Position numbers and translations under genes: made by a program | DNA from: Nymphaea colorata | Taxonomy: Eukaryota > Streptophyta > Magnoliopsida > Nymphaeales > Nymphaeaceae | Reading direction: 5' to 3' | Length of the DNA: 64,000 bases | NCBI RefSeq assembly: GCF_008831285.2 | Contig: NC_045146.1 | Coordinates: 18,181,289-18,245,288, forward strand | The notes under the pieces: model-generated | Databases searched by the model: none | Seen by the model: the letters and a program-made list of their open reading frames with translations, nothing else | What the model was told of the DNA's origin: nothing | In this document: in pieces, positions 34,408 to 45,572 of the stretch | How positions within the stretch are numbered: the stretch's first letter is position 1 | Layout: each line of letters begins with the position of its first letter

Positions 34408-34904
34408 ATGGCTACTTTGTTGTTCCAATTTGTCAACGCGCCCGGCCCTTTTCTTTGCAACAGTGACAAGCCTTCCACTGCCGTTGCGTGCTTGACCCCC
34501 ATCCCTTCACGCCTCAGCGCCTTTCCTCCTCGCATTGGCCGGAGCTCGGCCGCTTCTCGCGGCGGTGGCTTGGATGCTGCAGGGGACGAGAAGTTCTACC
34601 GTGGACTGAGGTGGCACGGTCGTCCTGGCGAGGGGAGTGGAAGTAGGAGGAGTCGGAAGATGCTGGCGCTAGGCGGCGGACAGGGGGCCGTTGCGTCGAT
34701 GGTGGACTTGCTGCTGCAGCGGCCACCAACATGGGTATCCGCTCTACTGAGCAACGTGGTAATCTTCGTGGTAGGCTCTCCCCTCCTGGTGAGCGGCCTC
34801 TCTATATCCGGTATCGCTTCCGCTTTCCTCCTGGGTATCTTGACGTGGAGGTCGTTCGGCCCTCCCGGGTTCCTCCTCGTGGCCACTTACTTTGTCATCG
34901 TGAG

Positions 34905-34942
<38 letters not shown>

Positions 34943-37900
34943 TGAAAGATCCACGGTATTGAAAGATATGCCAGAGAAATTTGGTGCATAAGGGTTTGTT
35001 GATTCCACAGTGAGAAATCCCAGTGCCTATGGAAGATCGAATTTGGGGTTTCGCGATTCCTCTCTTCGAGCTTCTCGTGGTTGTTTGCTTGTAACTTGCT
35101 TCGTTCTAGTTCTCCGTTGTGTGCCCATGTCTTGATTTCTTTTCTTGTTGGAAATTCATAGTCAGTAAGAATGCCCATTATCTTATGTTCGATTTGGGCG
35201 CAATTTTGTTAAGCACCTATTTCCGTAGTGTAATTATCTGATATTAACCTTTAACAGTATGTTAATTAACCTGGTGTTTTATCGTCATTGGTGATAACGC
35301 ATCGTTCTTCCACTAGATCAACAGGATCTACATTTAGTTCCTCAGACTACTTCAGGAATTAAAAGCATAACAAGGTTAGTTACACAACCTCTCGTCTCTT
35401 GTGAAATTGCAGTGATCAAGAAGATTAATCCTGCTAGCTTAGAACTAGTATCGTTCTAAGCGTCATTGGAATGTTTGTGCTTTAAAGGGCTCTCTTTCTC
35501 TCCAGTTGAAGTAGGAGTTCGATTGTTTTGGTTGGTAGTTCTTCTTCCTACATGAAGTATGAGTTCCATTTCTTTTTGTTTGTTTACAGTGTGTGGCATG
35601 AGTAAGGTTTTCTTTGTTAACGAATGGAATGTTGACACGGGAAGCAAACAGGGAACTGCTGTAACGAAGCTGAAGATTGCCCAAAAGGAAGCCCAAGGTG
35701 TTGCTGAAAAGCGCAGGGGAAGAAGAGGGCCGGGAAGTGTTATTGGATCCAGTGCTGCTGGATGCCTTTGTGCATTTCTGTCAATCTTTCAGATTGGTGG
35801 GAAATCGTTCGCGGGACTGTGGCAACTTGGGTTTGTGGCGAGCTTTTGTACAAAGCTGAGCGATACAGTTTCCAGTGAGATTGGCAAGGCGTATGGAAAG
35901 ACGACGTGAGTCCTCTAGATCCTTGTAACTGGCTTTCTTACTTCGCTTTATGCTACTACTTTTCCGTAGAGCCAACCATTGCCTGTATGTCAGGTGATAT
36001 CTTCACTTATCTTTAAAGATATATGCTAGGCATTTTCTCAGATTGGTGTGTATCTGTCATTGTCTAATTGGTTTAACTGGTCACAGCTTAAGAATGTCGA
36101 GGAAACATTTTTTGGGCATGTATTTCCTTTGTGTCTCTAATCTTTATTGTTATCAACTTATCATACATGTTTTGCCTCTGGTTCTTGTTGTTGTGCTTTT
36201 TGGTATGGGTCTCTAACAGATGCCAATACTTTCAGTGACCTTATCTACTAGTCTGCTGAGGTTTCTTTACTTTGTCTTCAAAAATTTTAATTGCTCTTGC
36301 CATCACATGTGATTTTTTTCTGAAAGTGATCTGTTGCCTCGTTCTGCTGCCTCTCTTGTACAATATAATGGATAGAACATGTTCTTATAATAGGTATCTC
36401 ATTACAACATTGAAAATAGTCCCTAGGGGAACTGAAGGAGCCGTGAGCATAGAGGGGACATTTGCTGGGCTTTTAGCTTCAGTCATCTTTGTGAGCATCG
36501 GTACTTCCTTGGGTTTGGTACGTCATCTGTTACTTTGCATGTCTCACATGCATATTTTATCTGTTACTTTGCTTGTCTCACATGCATATTTTATTCTTAG
36601 GATATCTTTTCAGGAAGTCTTGAAGCATAGGCATCAACTTTCCTTTATCAACAAAATCCAAAATTTGTTGGCCTTTACAATTTCCACTTTGAAAGCAAAG
36701 CAACTTATTGTAGCTTAAAACATCTGCTGAGTGGTCCATTGCTTGTTGTGGATGTGCTTTACCAATTTAATAAGTGCACTTGTTCCACTAATCATGCGGT
36801 GCAGTGCCTGTACAATGTATGTGTGTTCTTTTCAAGGTGTTAGAGTATGGAACACTAAGCTGAATTGCTTGATAGGCAGAGTTTTTCTTTTCATTTCAAC
36901 GTATTAGCTATAGCTGTTTTATCACTTTATGTGTCTCTGTTCGTTTTAGAGCTGACATGCATTTGCAAAGGCTGGCAATGAAATTTCTGGTCAATCTGAT
37001 TTTGCTCACACCTATAATGTTCATCTTCGAGAAAAATTATCCTTTTTGTCTGGTTCATGATTGAATCTTTTTGGCTATGTTTGATAGCCTCGTATCTCAG
37101 ATTTGAGGCTACCACAGATTTTGAAACCATGGATATGTGGTCAGACCCCTGACCCCTCAGACCACAAATCCATGATCTTGACAAGGTAACACAGATTTGA
37201 GATCCCCAATTGAGAAGTCCACTTTTTGTTTAATCGGTGGATTAACCTAACATGGATTTAAAATCAGCCTCGGATCTGAGAGATCCGAGGCTATCCAACG
37301 TAGCCTTTGTGTGTGTGTGTGTGTGTTAAAGAGCCAGACTGGAGCTTAGGTGTCATGAGAGTGTTTGCTAAGTAGATGAATCATTAGTTCTTGCAAACTA
37401 CATGTGCCTATGTATTTTCAGTGATAGGTTTTCTTTTTCCTTGAAGCAGATTAGTTTCGGTGAAGCTGTTCTGTGTGTGATTGCATCCCAGGTTGCAAAT
37501 TTTGGGGAGAGTTTAGTTGGTGCTACATTCCAAGGGAAAGATGGATTCAGATGGGTAAGTAGTAGTACCACAACTACTTCATCTTTACCTTCTCCATGAT
37601 ATGCAGGCACCTGATATGCAGTTATCCATGTCAGCAGTCTCATGTAGCACATGCATTTGGTTATGAACCTTAAGAGGTTAAAACAGAAAGAATGCATTCT
37701 GTTTGGGTGACACCCTCATTTGACCCAGTTTTGTGGAAACTTGGTTATGTGAAAATCAAGTTTTTTAATGAGTTCTGATTGAACCTGGTTTGTGACTTTG
37801 TGTGCTGGGATGGCATACCCAAAACTCAATTTTTTGTGAATAACATGAGGATATCATGCTTTGCACTCCATTTTGAAAACCCAGGTTTTGTCAAAACTGA

Positions 37901-39255
37901 GCTTTTCTCAATCCCAGTTTTGATGTCACCCAAACACTCAAAAAATGCTGTTTGGATGCAACACCAAGTTTCACCTCCAAAACAGCATATTCGAGTGTCA
38001 TCCAAGTGTCCTATAGCTTAGCTTTCAGAAAAAATTTCCTCATGAATGCTTTACGTACTGCATCCTGTGCTAATATACAGATAATTGTTGTTGTGCTAAA
38101 ATGCTTGTTTTCAGTTAGTCAGACTTTTGGACTTGGTGATGGATCAATATTCTAACAATAGCTTGATGTCTGCTATTAAATGTCAGCTCTTTGTTTCAGA
38201 TTTACTTCTATTGTATGTCATCCATGGCAAGTACTGGCAGTCACAGTTAGTTTACTTATTCTGTTCATATTATTGAAAAATCTAAATGGCATTTTTTCTA
38301 GGGTGATGGCTGGAGATAGACTTGGTGTCAAAAATATCGTGAATGAGTTGACGTGTGAGTGATCAAAATCCATTTAGGAGGACCTAATGAGAGGTGATCT
38401 TGAGCTGCTTGGTGATTCAGGTTGTTTGACGTCTAAGTGTTGTGATTTATGTAATTGACTGATCCTTTAAGTCACAGTTCATCAGTCTTACATGCAATTC
38501 TCAGCTTGCAGCTTGTGGAGTGCAGTTAGGTGCTTCAGAGTCTGAGACTGTTCAAAGGATCATGCTAGTTTCTTCTTTTTTTTTTTAATATATATTTATT
38601 TTCATCTATGTCTCAGTGGTACGTGGGATATGCCCACGTACCAGTACCAGTACGGCAGTACAGTGGTGCTGGTACGGCAGTACGGCTTGGATCAGTTCCG
38701 GGTTGGAACTGATCCAAACCATATTTGTTTTCATTTTTTTTTCCATTTCAACCATATTTTTGTTAGTTTATTGATGTTTTATGAGATTACATGTAGAAAT
38801 TTTGAAAGAAACTATTAAAAATTGTCATATTAACGTGTTGTATATATATATATATATATGTTCACATATATATAAACACACATTTTTTTGCCGTACCTTG
38901 CCGTACCCATGCCCGCTTTCCCGTACCCATACAACGACAGAGATTCTCACTTGCTTCTGAATAATATATGTTCTCTTTATTGCTCAGTTGTATCACCTAG
39001 TCTTCTTTTTTTCTCTTTCCCTGTCTTGTGCTTGAGAGTCTGAGACTGCTCAAAGGATCATGCTAGTTTCGTTTTTAATTTTTTTTATTTTCACTTGCTC
39101 CTGAATAATGTCCGTTCTATTTATTGTTCAGTTGCATTACTTCGTCTGCCTTTTTCCTTTTCCCTGTTTTGCAGCTTACCAATGATGTTGTCAACGTTAT
39201 AAACATTTCAATCGGCACCGCTCTTGCCATACTGATGAAGCAAACGTTACTCTGA
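34408..39255 (+). CDS. VTE6: VTE6-like phytyl-phosphate kinase (DUF92/TMEM19 family), plastid
   Basis: Five exons: 34408-34899, 35652-35905, 36394-36517, 37450-37554 and 39175-39255, giving 351 aa. Exon 1 encodes a roughly 70-residue leader rich in Ser, Arg and Pro, like a plastid transit peptide, then the first hydrophobic segments. Exon 2 opens with GTAVTKLKIAQKEAQGVAEK and contains GRRGPGSVIGSSAAGC and KLSDTVSSEIGKAYGKTT; exon 3 has KIVPRGTEGAVSIEGTFAG. These are the conserved polytopic motifs of DUF92. Arabidopsis VTE6 (At1g78620) phosphorylates phytyl phosphate to phytyl diphosphate, recycling chlorophyll-derived phytol into tocopherol and phylloquinone in the chloroplast envelope. The length is close to the family's. 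Introns 3 and 4 hold several MITE-like insertions. Confidence 0.9.
34904..34944 (+). repeat. CT then GT microsatellite at the first-intron donor of VTE6
   Basis: The donor GTGAGT at 34900 runs directly into about 20 bases of CT followed by about 18 bases of GT. Confidence 0.92.
37073..37305. mobile_element. MITE with long terminal inverted repeats in VTE6 intron 3
   Basis: The 233-bp element starts GGCTATGTTTGATAGCCTCG and ends with the near-complement, giving terminal inverted repeats of about 38 bp that match at roughly four bases in five. TTT flanks both ends and could be a 3-bp target-site duplication, as in PIF/Harbinger-like insertions, although TTA/TAA would be more typical. Non-coding. 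Confidence 0.75.
37701..37935. mobile_element. MITE-like inverted-repeat element in VTE6 intron 4
   Basis: Ends are GTTTGGGTGAC and its exact complement GTCACCCAAAC, 235 bp apart, with further diverged pairing around CCCAGTTTTG. No clear target-site duplication. A second, smaller inverted arrangement (TGTTTGGATGCAACACC and GTGTCATCCAA) follows to about 38000. Family uncertain. Confidence 0.6.
38534..39178. repeat. 142-bp duplication of the VTE6 intron 4 3' end, first copy split by an insertion
   Basis: The stretch just before the exon 5 acceptor (about 39035-39178, from AGTCTGAGACTGCTCAAAGG to CCCTGTTTTGCAG) is duplicated upstream. The first copy runs 38534-38606 and resumes at about 38946-39034; between them lies a GGTACGG-rich insertion. 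The first copy ends CCCTGTCTTGTGC, a lost acceptor. Confidence 0.8.
38607..38945. mobile_element. GGTACGG-rich insertion with perfect hairpins
   Basis: This insert splits the duplicated unit, so its limits are known within a few bases. It contains a hairpin with 9-bp arms (GTACGTGGG, 38619-38627, and CCCACGTAC, 38633-38641) and one with 13-bp arms (TTGGATCAGTTCC, 38687-38699, and GGAACTGATCCAA, 38705-38717). GGTACGG words occur near both ends. No coding frame; superfamily undetermined. Confidence 0.6.
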
Positions 39256-41088
39256 GGGATACTTTTGCCATACCTCATCCATCAATTTTATTCCATCAAT
39301 GTGTATGCTTTCATTTTCCTCTTTATGTATTCTGTATATACACTTGCTTGAAGTGGTTGGCCATTACTACAAGCTAATTTTTTTCAGTTTCTTCAAGAGC
39401 CGTGCCGACCTGATTTTCTTTGAGGATTCTCACAAACGTGAAATGAGTTTCACATGCAGAGTAAGGAACTTCTGAAGTGGCTGTATCCTATTGCTGGTGA
39501 TTTACATTGTAAGAAAGTAAGCAGCAATTTCACTCTTCCAAGGCAAAAATATATAAGCTGGACACTTTATTTCCCAACCCTTTTTCGTAAGGAAATCCAA
39601 ATCCAATCCACGGCAACGCAAAACCCTTTTGCGTAGACATCTTCAAGCCCATATGGTACGCTTATAGCTTCAACTTGCAGAAAGAGTGATACCTATGAGA
39701 ATCAAACTACGACTGCACGTATTGTAGCCGTAGCTCTTCCTTACCATGTCAACCTCATTGGATCCTTTCGTTCCTCAATGTTGTTTTCATGCTGAAGAAA
39801 TGAGAGCTCTAATAGCAACTGAACATGTAGATGTTGAAACTTATTCGCGTTCCCCGATTGGAATTTGTTTGTGTTTTGTGATCATGCAGGGATTACATCT
39901 TTGGGTACATGAGGATATAAACCATTGGGGTATGATGTAAACCGGGTTGAGGAATTCGATTTTTGATATATCTGGATATTCAATTAGAACTACTTCCATT
40001 CCTGGCAGTACGGCATAATGGATGGCCAGAGAAAGGTCATTGTCCTTCTCCTGCACAAGATCTTGCTACAAGCCCCTCCACAAGCTGTTGTATGGTGATA
40101 CTCCTGAGTCCTGTCTGTAGCCGGAACTACAAGTCCAGCTTGAATTCGACTCGATTTGAGTAGCGTGGTTTGACTTTGACTTGACTCATGTATTGTTTGG
40201 CTCGAATTCAACTTGAGCTTTATAAGATCAGCTTGACTTAGGCATCTTGTGTGAGTGCTGGAACCTGACTCCTTTAAGCTCTTCAATTGAAACCTAACTG
40301 AGATAAGCTTGATAACAGTCTAACTCCCCTACTTATACATGAGCTTAATCGGGTTTAATCAAGTCAAGCTCGTGTAGTTCAAACTCGACTAGCTTACAAA
40401 CTCAAGTTTTAACTTAAGCTAGAGCTTGACTGGCTTAACAAAGAATTGAGCTTAAGCGGCATAAGTTAATGCTAGTGATGACACGAAACTGAAGCTTGTC
40501 GTTTGTAATATATAAAAACTTCCATGCTTGTGTCCACATGATGACATCTGATTGATCCCATTTAAAATCCTCAAGATTTGATAACTGTGGATTTAAAATT
40601 AGATCCTCATTCATCCTATTTTAAATTGAACATTTAATCAATGTAAAAAGATAAAATAAGGATTTAAGCCTAGATTTTAGGTCTGATCTACATTCATTAG
40701 TTTAATAAACCATAGATTTTATAAATATTTTTGTTACATTAATAAAAACATGTCACGTAGATCCATATTGAATTTAAGGAGTTCAAATCAATGAAAACAT
40801 GTCACATAAATCTATATTAGATCCATAGTTGCCACTTCATCCTAAGTCTTCAAACTGTTCCGTGTATCAAATAATTTTTTTGAAAGTTGACATCTAGGGA
40901 TTTTGAAATTAAGCCAAAAGTAGGGACTTAGCAGAAAATATCGCCCCGAGACGGCGGGGGGACAGGAAGTGCCAGGGCGGGAGCGGGAAACCAGAGAAGA
41001 CGAAGGGTCGGGGAGGCCAAAATCTGTCCGTCAGTCCCCCTCAGTCTCTCTTTCACTCTCATCTCACTCTCGAACTCTCTCTCGCGCC
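39256..41088. other. Intergenic stretch between VTE6 and TEX30-like genes
   Basis: It starts with the VTE6 3' untranslated region, then AT-rich DNA, a diverged copy of the CTCGA/CTTGA-rich repeat (40140-40480) and an AT-rich part (40500-40880). The last 150 bp before the hydrolase start are GC- and CT-rich, as expected for a 5' leader. Confidence 0.5.
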
Positions 41089-44000
41089 ATGGGGCGGACC
41101 CGATCATCAAAGAGACAACGCGTTGAGGAAGCTCCTGAGGAAGGGGCTGGGTTGGAAGTGAACCGGGATAGTGGCGAGAGTCAGATACCGGCGGTGGTTC
41201 ATGACCAAGACGTTGGCACTCGTTCCCCTGTCCTTGTCTTTGCTCATGGAGCCGGAGCTCCTTCTACCTCTGAATGGATGCTTAGGTCTCTCTCTCTCTC
41301 TCTCTGAAACCTGCTCGTTTCTATTTTTCTGATTGCCTTTTGGTGTTGTCTCTCCCCACTTGGTGACCTGAAACTTGTTGAGAGGATGCTTAGCTCTCTC
41401 TCTCTCTCTCTCTTACGGAAACATGTTCCTTTTTGTTTTGTGGTTTCCCTTTGGTGTTTCCTCTCCCCACTTGGTGATATAAGACTTGCTGAAAGGTCTT
41501 CTTCCATTTTTACGGCTGTCCCCGCTTGGTGATCTGAAACTCGTTTGAGGGGATTCAGGTGAAAATTTATCGTCGCTAATGATGTCAAATGGTCCCTTTC
41601 TTCCGTCGTCACGGTTGTTATCTTGTTTGAGAACCCTTCTATCTCCCTCCAGGGATGGTCGTGAATCTTGCAAGCAAAATAAGAGAGAGAAACGCCGTAG
41701 GGAACTTTCCGTTCTATCGGAAAAGCTGGTGATGTGAAATGATAGAAGAACGCCAGATGATGGAAACTATTGGAAAATAAAAGGAATTCATTTCGTTGAG
41801 CGAGGTCTTTAATCTCATTTCCATTTGAGTGTAGTGAAGAGAGAATTAATAAGTTTGGAGGAGCATTCCTTGGGATGGTTAATCCTTTTTATATTGGGAG
41901 GGGGTGTTTGGTCTTTTACTTTCTTTGCTGTTTGTTCTTCCCTTTGCCACTAAACCACAACTCCATACAAGCAGTTTTTCCGGGCTCTTTCTCTCGTGGG
42001 GTTCAACGTTTAACCGTTGATGGTTGGTAAGGATTCACAAAAAAGTTTTCCTGCGATTCTGTATTTGTTGGTAATAGCGATGAGGAAATCAGGTGTCAGA
42101 TTGTCTTGAGGGATAATTAAAATACTTTTAGACAGGGTACGACTTTGGACAGTTGTTGCTCTCTTCTCAGTTAACGATTTCAAGTTAGAAACGGCTGCTA
42201 GTCGATGCCCCAGCGCCAATCAAAGGGAGATAAAGAGAGAATATTCCACAACTGATCTTGTTGAGTCATTTGCTCTCTAGAATCAGAACAAATCTTCCAC
42301 TTCAAGAGCGTCGACCCGCTTTACAATTAGACAAATATTCCACTTTGCAGTTTCATGAAGTTCTAGACACTCTTCGCTGCTCCTAATACTATTTTTTCAG
42401 GTCGTTTCTTTCTTGAGATCTACATGGGGGTTCCGGGTATGTGTTTGATTTCTTCTACATCTACGCTCGTAAATCATGTGACACTTAAGAAAAAAAAAAA
42501 AACATCTCCTGTGAGTCTCAGATTCAGCATTGTTTTGCATTTCCATTTATTTTCCATGGAAAGAAGTACCTTTGTAACAGGTTGGTGCTTTAATCTCTGG
42601 ATGTGAGAATCATGAACTGAAATGCTTAGTGGTACGAAAATTTTCATGTAAAATTTAGAAAAATATTCAGGTGAGTGAATGGAAAGGGGCTTTCCATTAA
42701 TGCCAATGCATCGGTAGAAAACTAGAAATTAATAGTAGTTCTTCTTCTCAATTTAATATGGATGTTTTGTTGTTGCTGTTGTAGATGGAAAGAGATGCTA
42801 GGAAGAGCATTACATGCCGTTGAAGTAGTCACTTTTGACTATCCATGTAAGTATGTATGCATAGAACTCATTCATTTGTTGTCACAGCAAGGGAGAGTCT
42901 GGTTTTAACGTTTTTCCTGTTATCACTTTAGTGCTGCAAGAAAATTGTCTCTGTGTTTATTTATCATCAGTATCTCAAGACTCATATCATTGAGTCAAAT
43001 CTCTGTTTGGCTTGATACTCTTGTAAAATAAGGAGTTTGAATCAAGTTTCACATTCAAGAACTTGTTTCTTGCTGTGACATGCAAATTTTTTTTTGAGTC
43101 TTGATAAGGCTTGTTTGCAATTTGTACCATCTAGGTCAGGCTTCGAGCATCCATCTGGTCCACTTTTTGGGGATGTTAAGGCTAGGCTGCATCCCTTCGT
43201 TTTTCCTGTATTTCATCTGGCTCACCTAGTTTTTAAATATCATTGGTTTAATCATTGGCAGATATTTCAAAGGGTAAGCGTGCAGCTCCTCCAAAGGCAG
43301 AAAAATTAGTTGACCACCATTTGGATGTTGCAATGAAGGCTGTTGCAAAATTTTCTGGGCATCCACTTATTTTGGTGGGAAAATCTATGGGTTCAAGGTA
43401 TTGTATTTGAGCTTGTGCTGCTGCAAATTGACTTACCTAGAAGGATGTAAGGGTGGTGGTTTTGATTGAGATAAAGGCTGACAGTTGAAAAATAAGTTTC
43501 AATGTTAGATGAGATCGTTGAAACCTTGAAGCCAAATATTTCCACGGTGTGCATCAACTTGTATAATTACCGTGGGTTTCAAATCCTACGTTTAGCTATG
43601 TTGAGCTCCTGCTAACCAGCTTGCTTTCCAAACATTTTAGGATCTGGATTTGGTGTCAATGTCAATGTTCCTGATAAAAATAATATTTTTCCTTTTCCCA
43701 GTTGTTTGAACAAAGTGAATCGGTCCCTAAGAGCTTGTTTGGAAACAGTAACGCTTGTTACTATTTCATGAATCTACCTCAAAAATTAGGGCAGGTTCAC
43801 AGAACACTATAACAAGTGTCCATGAATCAGCTCTATTTTTTTATAGCAGATTCATGGGACAGCAACAGAACATTACTGTTGCCAAACGACCGTAAGGGAC
43901 CCCCGAAAAGGCTGTAACATTTTGATGCACGTTTTAAAAATAAGCACTTTTTAAATGCATAACATGCTGCAGGGTAATTGTGGAAAGGCAATACTTGCCT

Positions 44001-44425
44001 GTGTTATCCCAACTTGACGGCTACTTGTCAGAGCTTTTATTTTCCAGTTTGTTTTTCTTTGTAACTGAAAAGCAACCTATACACCTGCGAAGAGCATGTT
44101 AGATGTTAATTAATTGTGGTTCTACCTTCACTGTCTGCCAGGGTGAGTTGTATGGTAGCCTGCACTGGGAAAGTTCAAGTGTCAGCTGTGTTGTGTTTGG
44201 GCTATCCACTAAAGGTACACAAAATTTGCGTATGTTAATTTGCAACCTTTTAGCTGTCATATTGTTATTTCACATAAGTTATTGTCTTGATGCATGTGCT
44301 GGACAAATTATTAGCTGTTTGTCAAAGTTCAATTTAAAATGACGTCAGATTTGTCTCATGATAAGTTGCCTTTGAGCAGGGCCATTCAGCAGCAGAGTGG
44401 CATCTATTCCTCGGTAGATAGCAGC

Positions 44426-44460
<35 letters not shown>

Positions 44461-45572
44461 GTTATGTTCTTCAAAGCTCTGTAGATGTCATGCTGAAGCA
44501 ATCTAGATGATCCAAATCATTTCCCCGTTGTGTCATCTTATTTCTCTAATATTTATGTGATTATGTCATATTCAAGCTTAGTAACAACACTGATGATATC
44601 ATTTACTAATTGACTGTTAGCTTTCTTCAGTGCGATGTATTAAATGTGAGTTTCTTTCTATGAACTTGGTCATCCTCAAGAGAGTAGCGGCTTTATAGAT
44701 GATTAGTAAATAATATACTCAAATCAAATGTGCAGCTACTTTCATGTTATAATTTTTTATCATTGGATATCATCCAGGGCATGAATGGAGCAATTCGAGA
44801 TGAAATTCTCTTGCAACTAACCACTCCCACTATGTTTGTACAGGTATCATTTGACTTATTTCAGTTTCTCTTTAAATGATTTATGCATTTCGAGCCTTTC
44901 CTCTTGTTCTCTCTGTCCTTTCAGCTTTGGGTGCACGCATGGGTGTGCAAGGGGTCAAGCTACTTGAACTATGTTCAGGGTTGACTTCTTGTTACCTATT
45001 ATATAAGTCAAGTTTGAGCACCAGTGCGAGCTTGTACATGTTAATAACCCAAGCTGGCGTTCATCTATTGAGCTCAATAAATCACAAATGATCTTCAGTT
45101 CAAATTAAATAAGATGATATTTTTGTCACCTGCTACATGCTTGGTGCTGATACTGTAATTGTCCTTATATTGTCCTGAAGGATCCGGTTGGGTTTTCTAT
45201 ATTGTGGGATTTTATAGTAAGCATGGCGAGATAAACATGTCGATCTGGTTTAGCTGTGTTTCTTTGTAATGTTCAATAGATTTTTGTTGCCATATTATTT
45301 TTTTTAGTGTGTACGCCTAGCAAAGTTAACATTTGATCGCATTTTCTGTGAAGGGTAGCAAAGATGGAATGTGCCCCCTGGAGAAACTGAATGCTGTCAG
45401 GAAGAAGATGAAGGCACGCAATGAGTTGCATGTGGTGGATGGTGGTGATCATTCTCTGAAAGTTGGAAAGCAAACACTAAAATCAGATGGAGTGACTCAA
45501 GCTCAGGTAGAAGAGAAGGCCTTGACATCAATTGCAGAATTCATAAGCAGTGTTCTTGAATGTGGACCGTGA
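41089..45572 (+). CDS. TEX30/KANL3-type alpha/beta hydrolase
   Basis: Six exons: 41089-41285, 42785-42846, 43262-43397, 44142-44214, 44778-44843 and 45354-45572, giving 250 aa. Residues 1-45 are charged and probably disordered, with a basic KRQR patch. The hydrolase core starts at PVLVFAHGAGAP (47-58), whose HGAG is the oxyanion-type loop. The nucleophile elbow is GKSMG with Ser128. A likely acid, Asp182, is in GSKDGMCP, and His211 is in GGDHSLK. Thus the Ser-Asp-His triad is complete. The order of motifs fits the TEX30/KANL3 hydrolase family; in animals KANL3 is a subunit of the NSL histone acetyltransferase complex, while plant members are uncharacterised to my knowledge. Start is the first ATG in a CT-rich leader. 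An AATAAA at about 45853 may be the poly(A) signal. Confidence 0.86.
41276..41545 (+). repeat. Tandem duplication spanning the exon 1 donor of the hydrolase gene
   Basis: GGATGCTTAG followed by a CT tract occurs at 41276 (the real exon 1 end, then GTCTCT) and again at 41384, where the tract follows directly without GT. The intervening CCCACTTGGTGA-type sequence recurs at about 41356, 41469 and 41519, so the unit of about 108 bp is present roughly two and a half times. Confidence 0.82.
43731..43892. mobile_element. Tourist-like MITE in hydrolase intron 3
   Basis: A 162-bp element with ends GAGCTTGTTTGGAAACAGTAA and, complementing it, TTACTGTTGCCAAACGACCG. TAA lies on both sides (43728-43730 and 43893-43895). 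Its interior (GATTCATGGGACAG) resembles that of the MITE at 26672-26943, so both probably belong to one family. Confidence 0.75.
44431..44458. repeat. CT microsatellite in hydrolase intron 4
   Basis: About 28 bases of CT repeats in the intron between 44214 and 44778. Confidence 0.9.
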
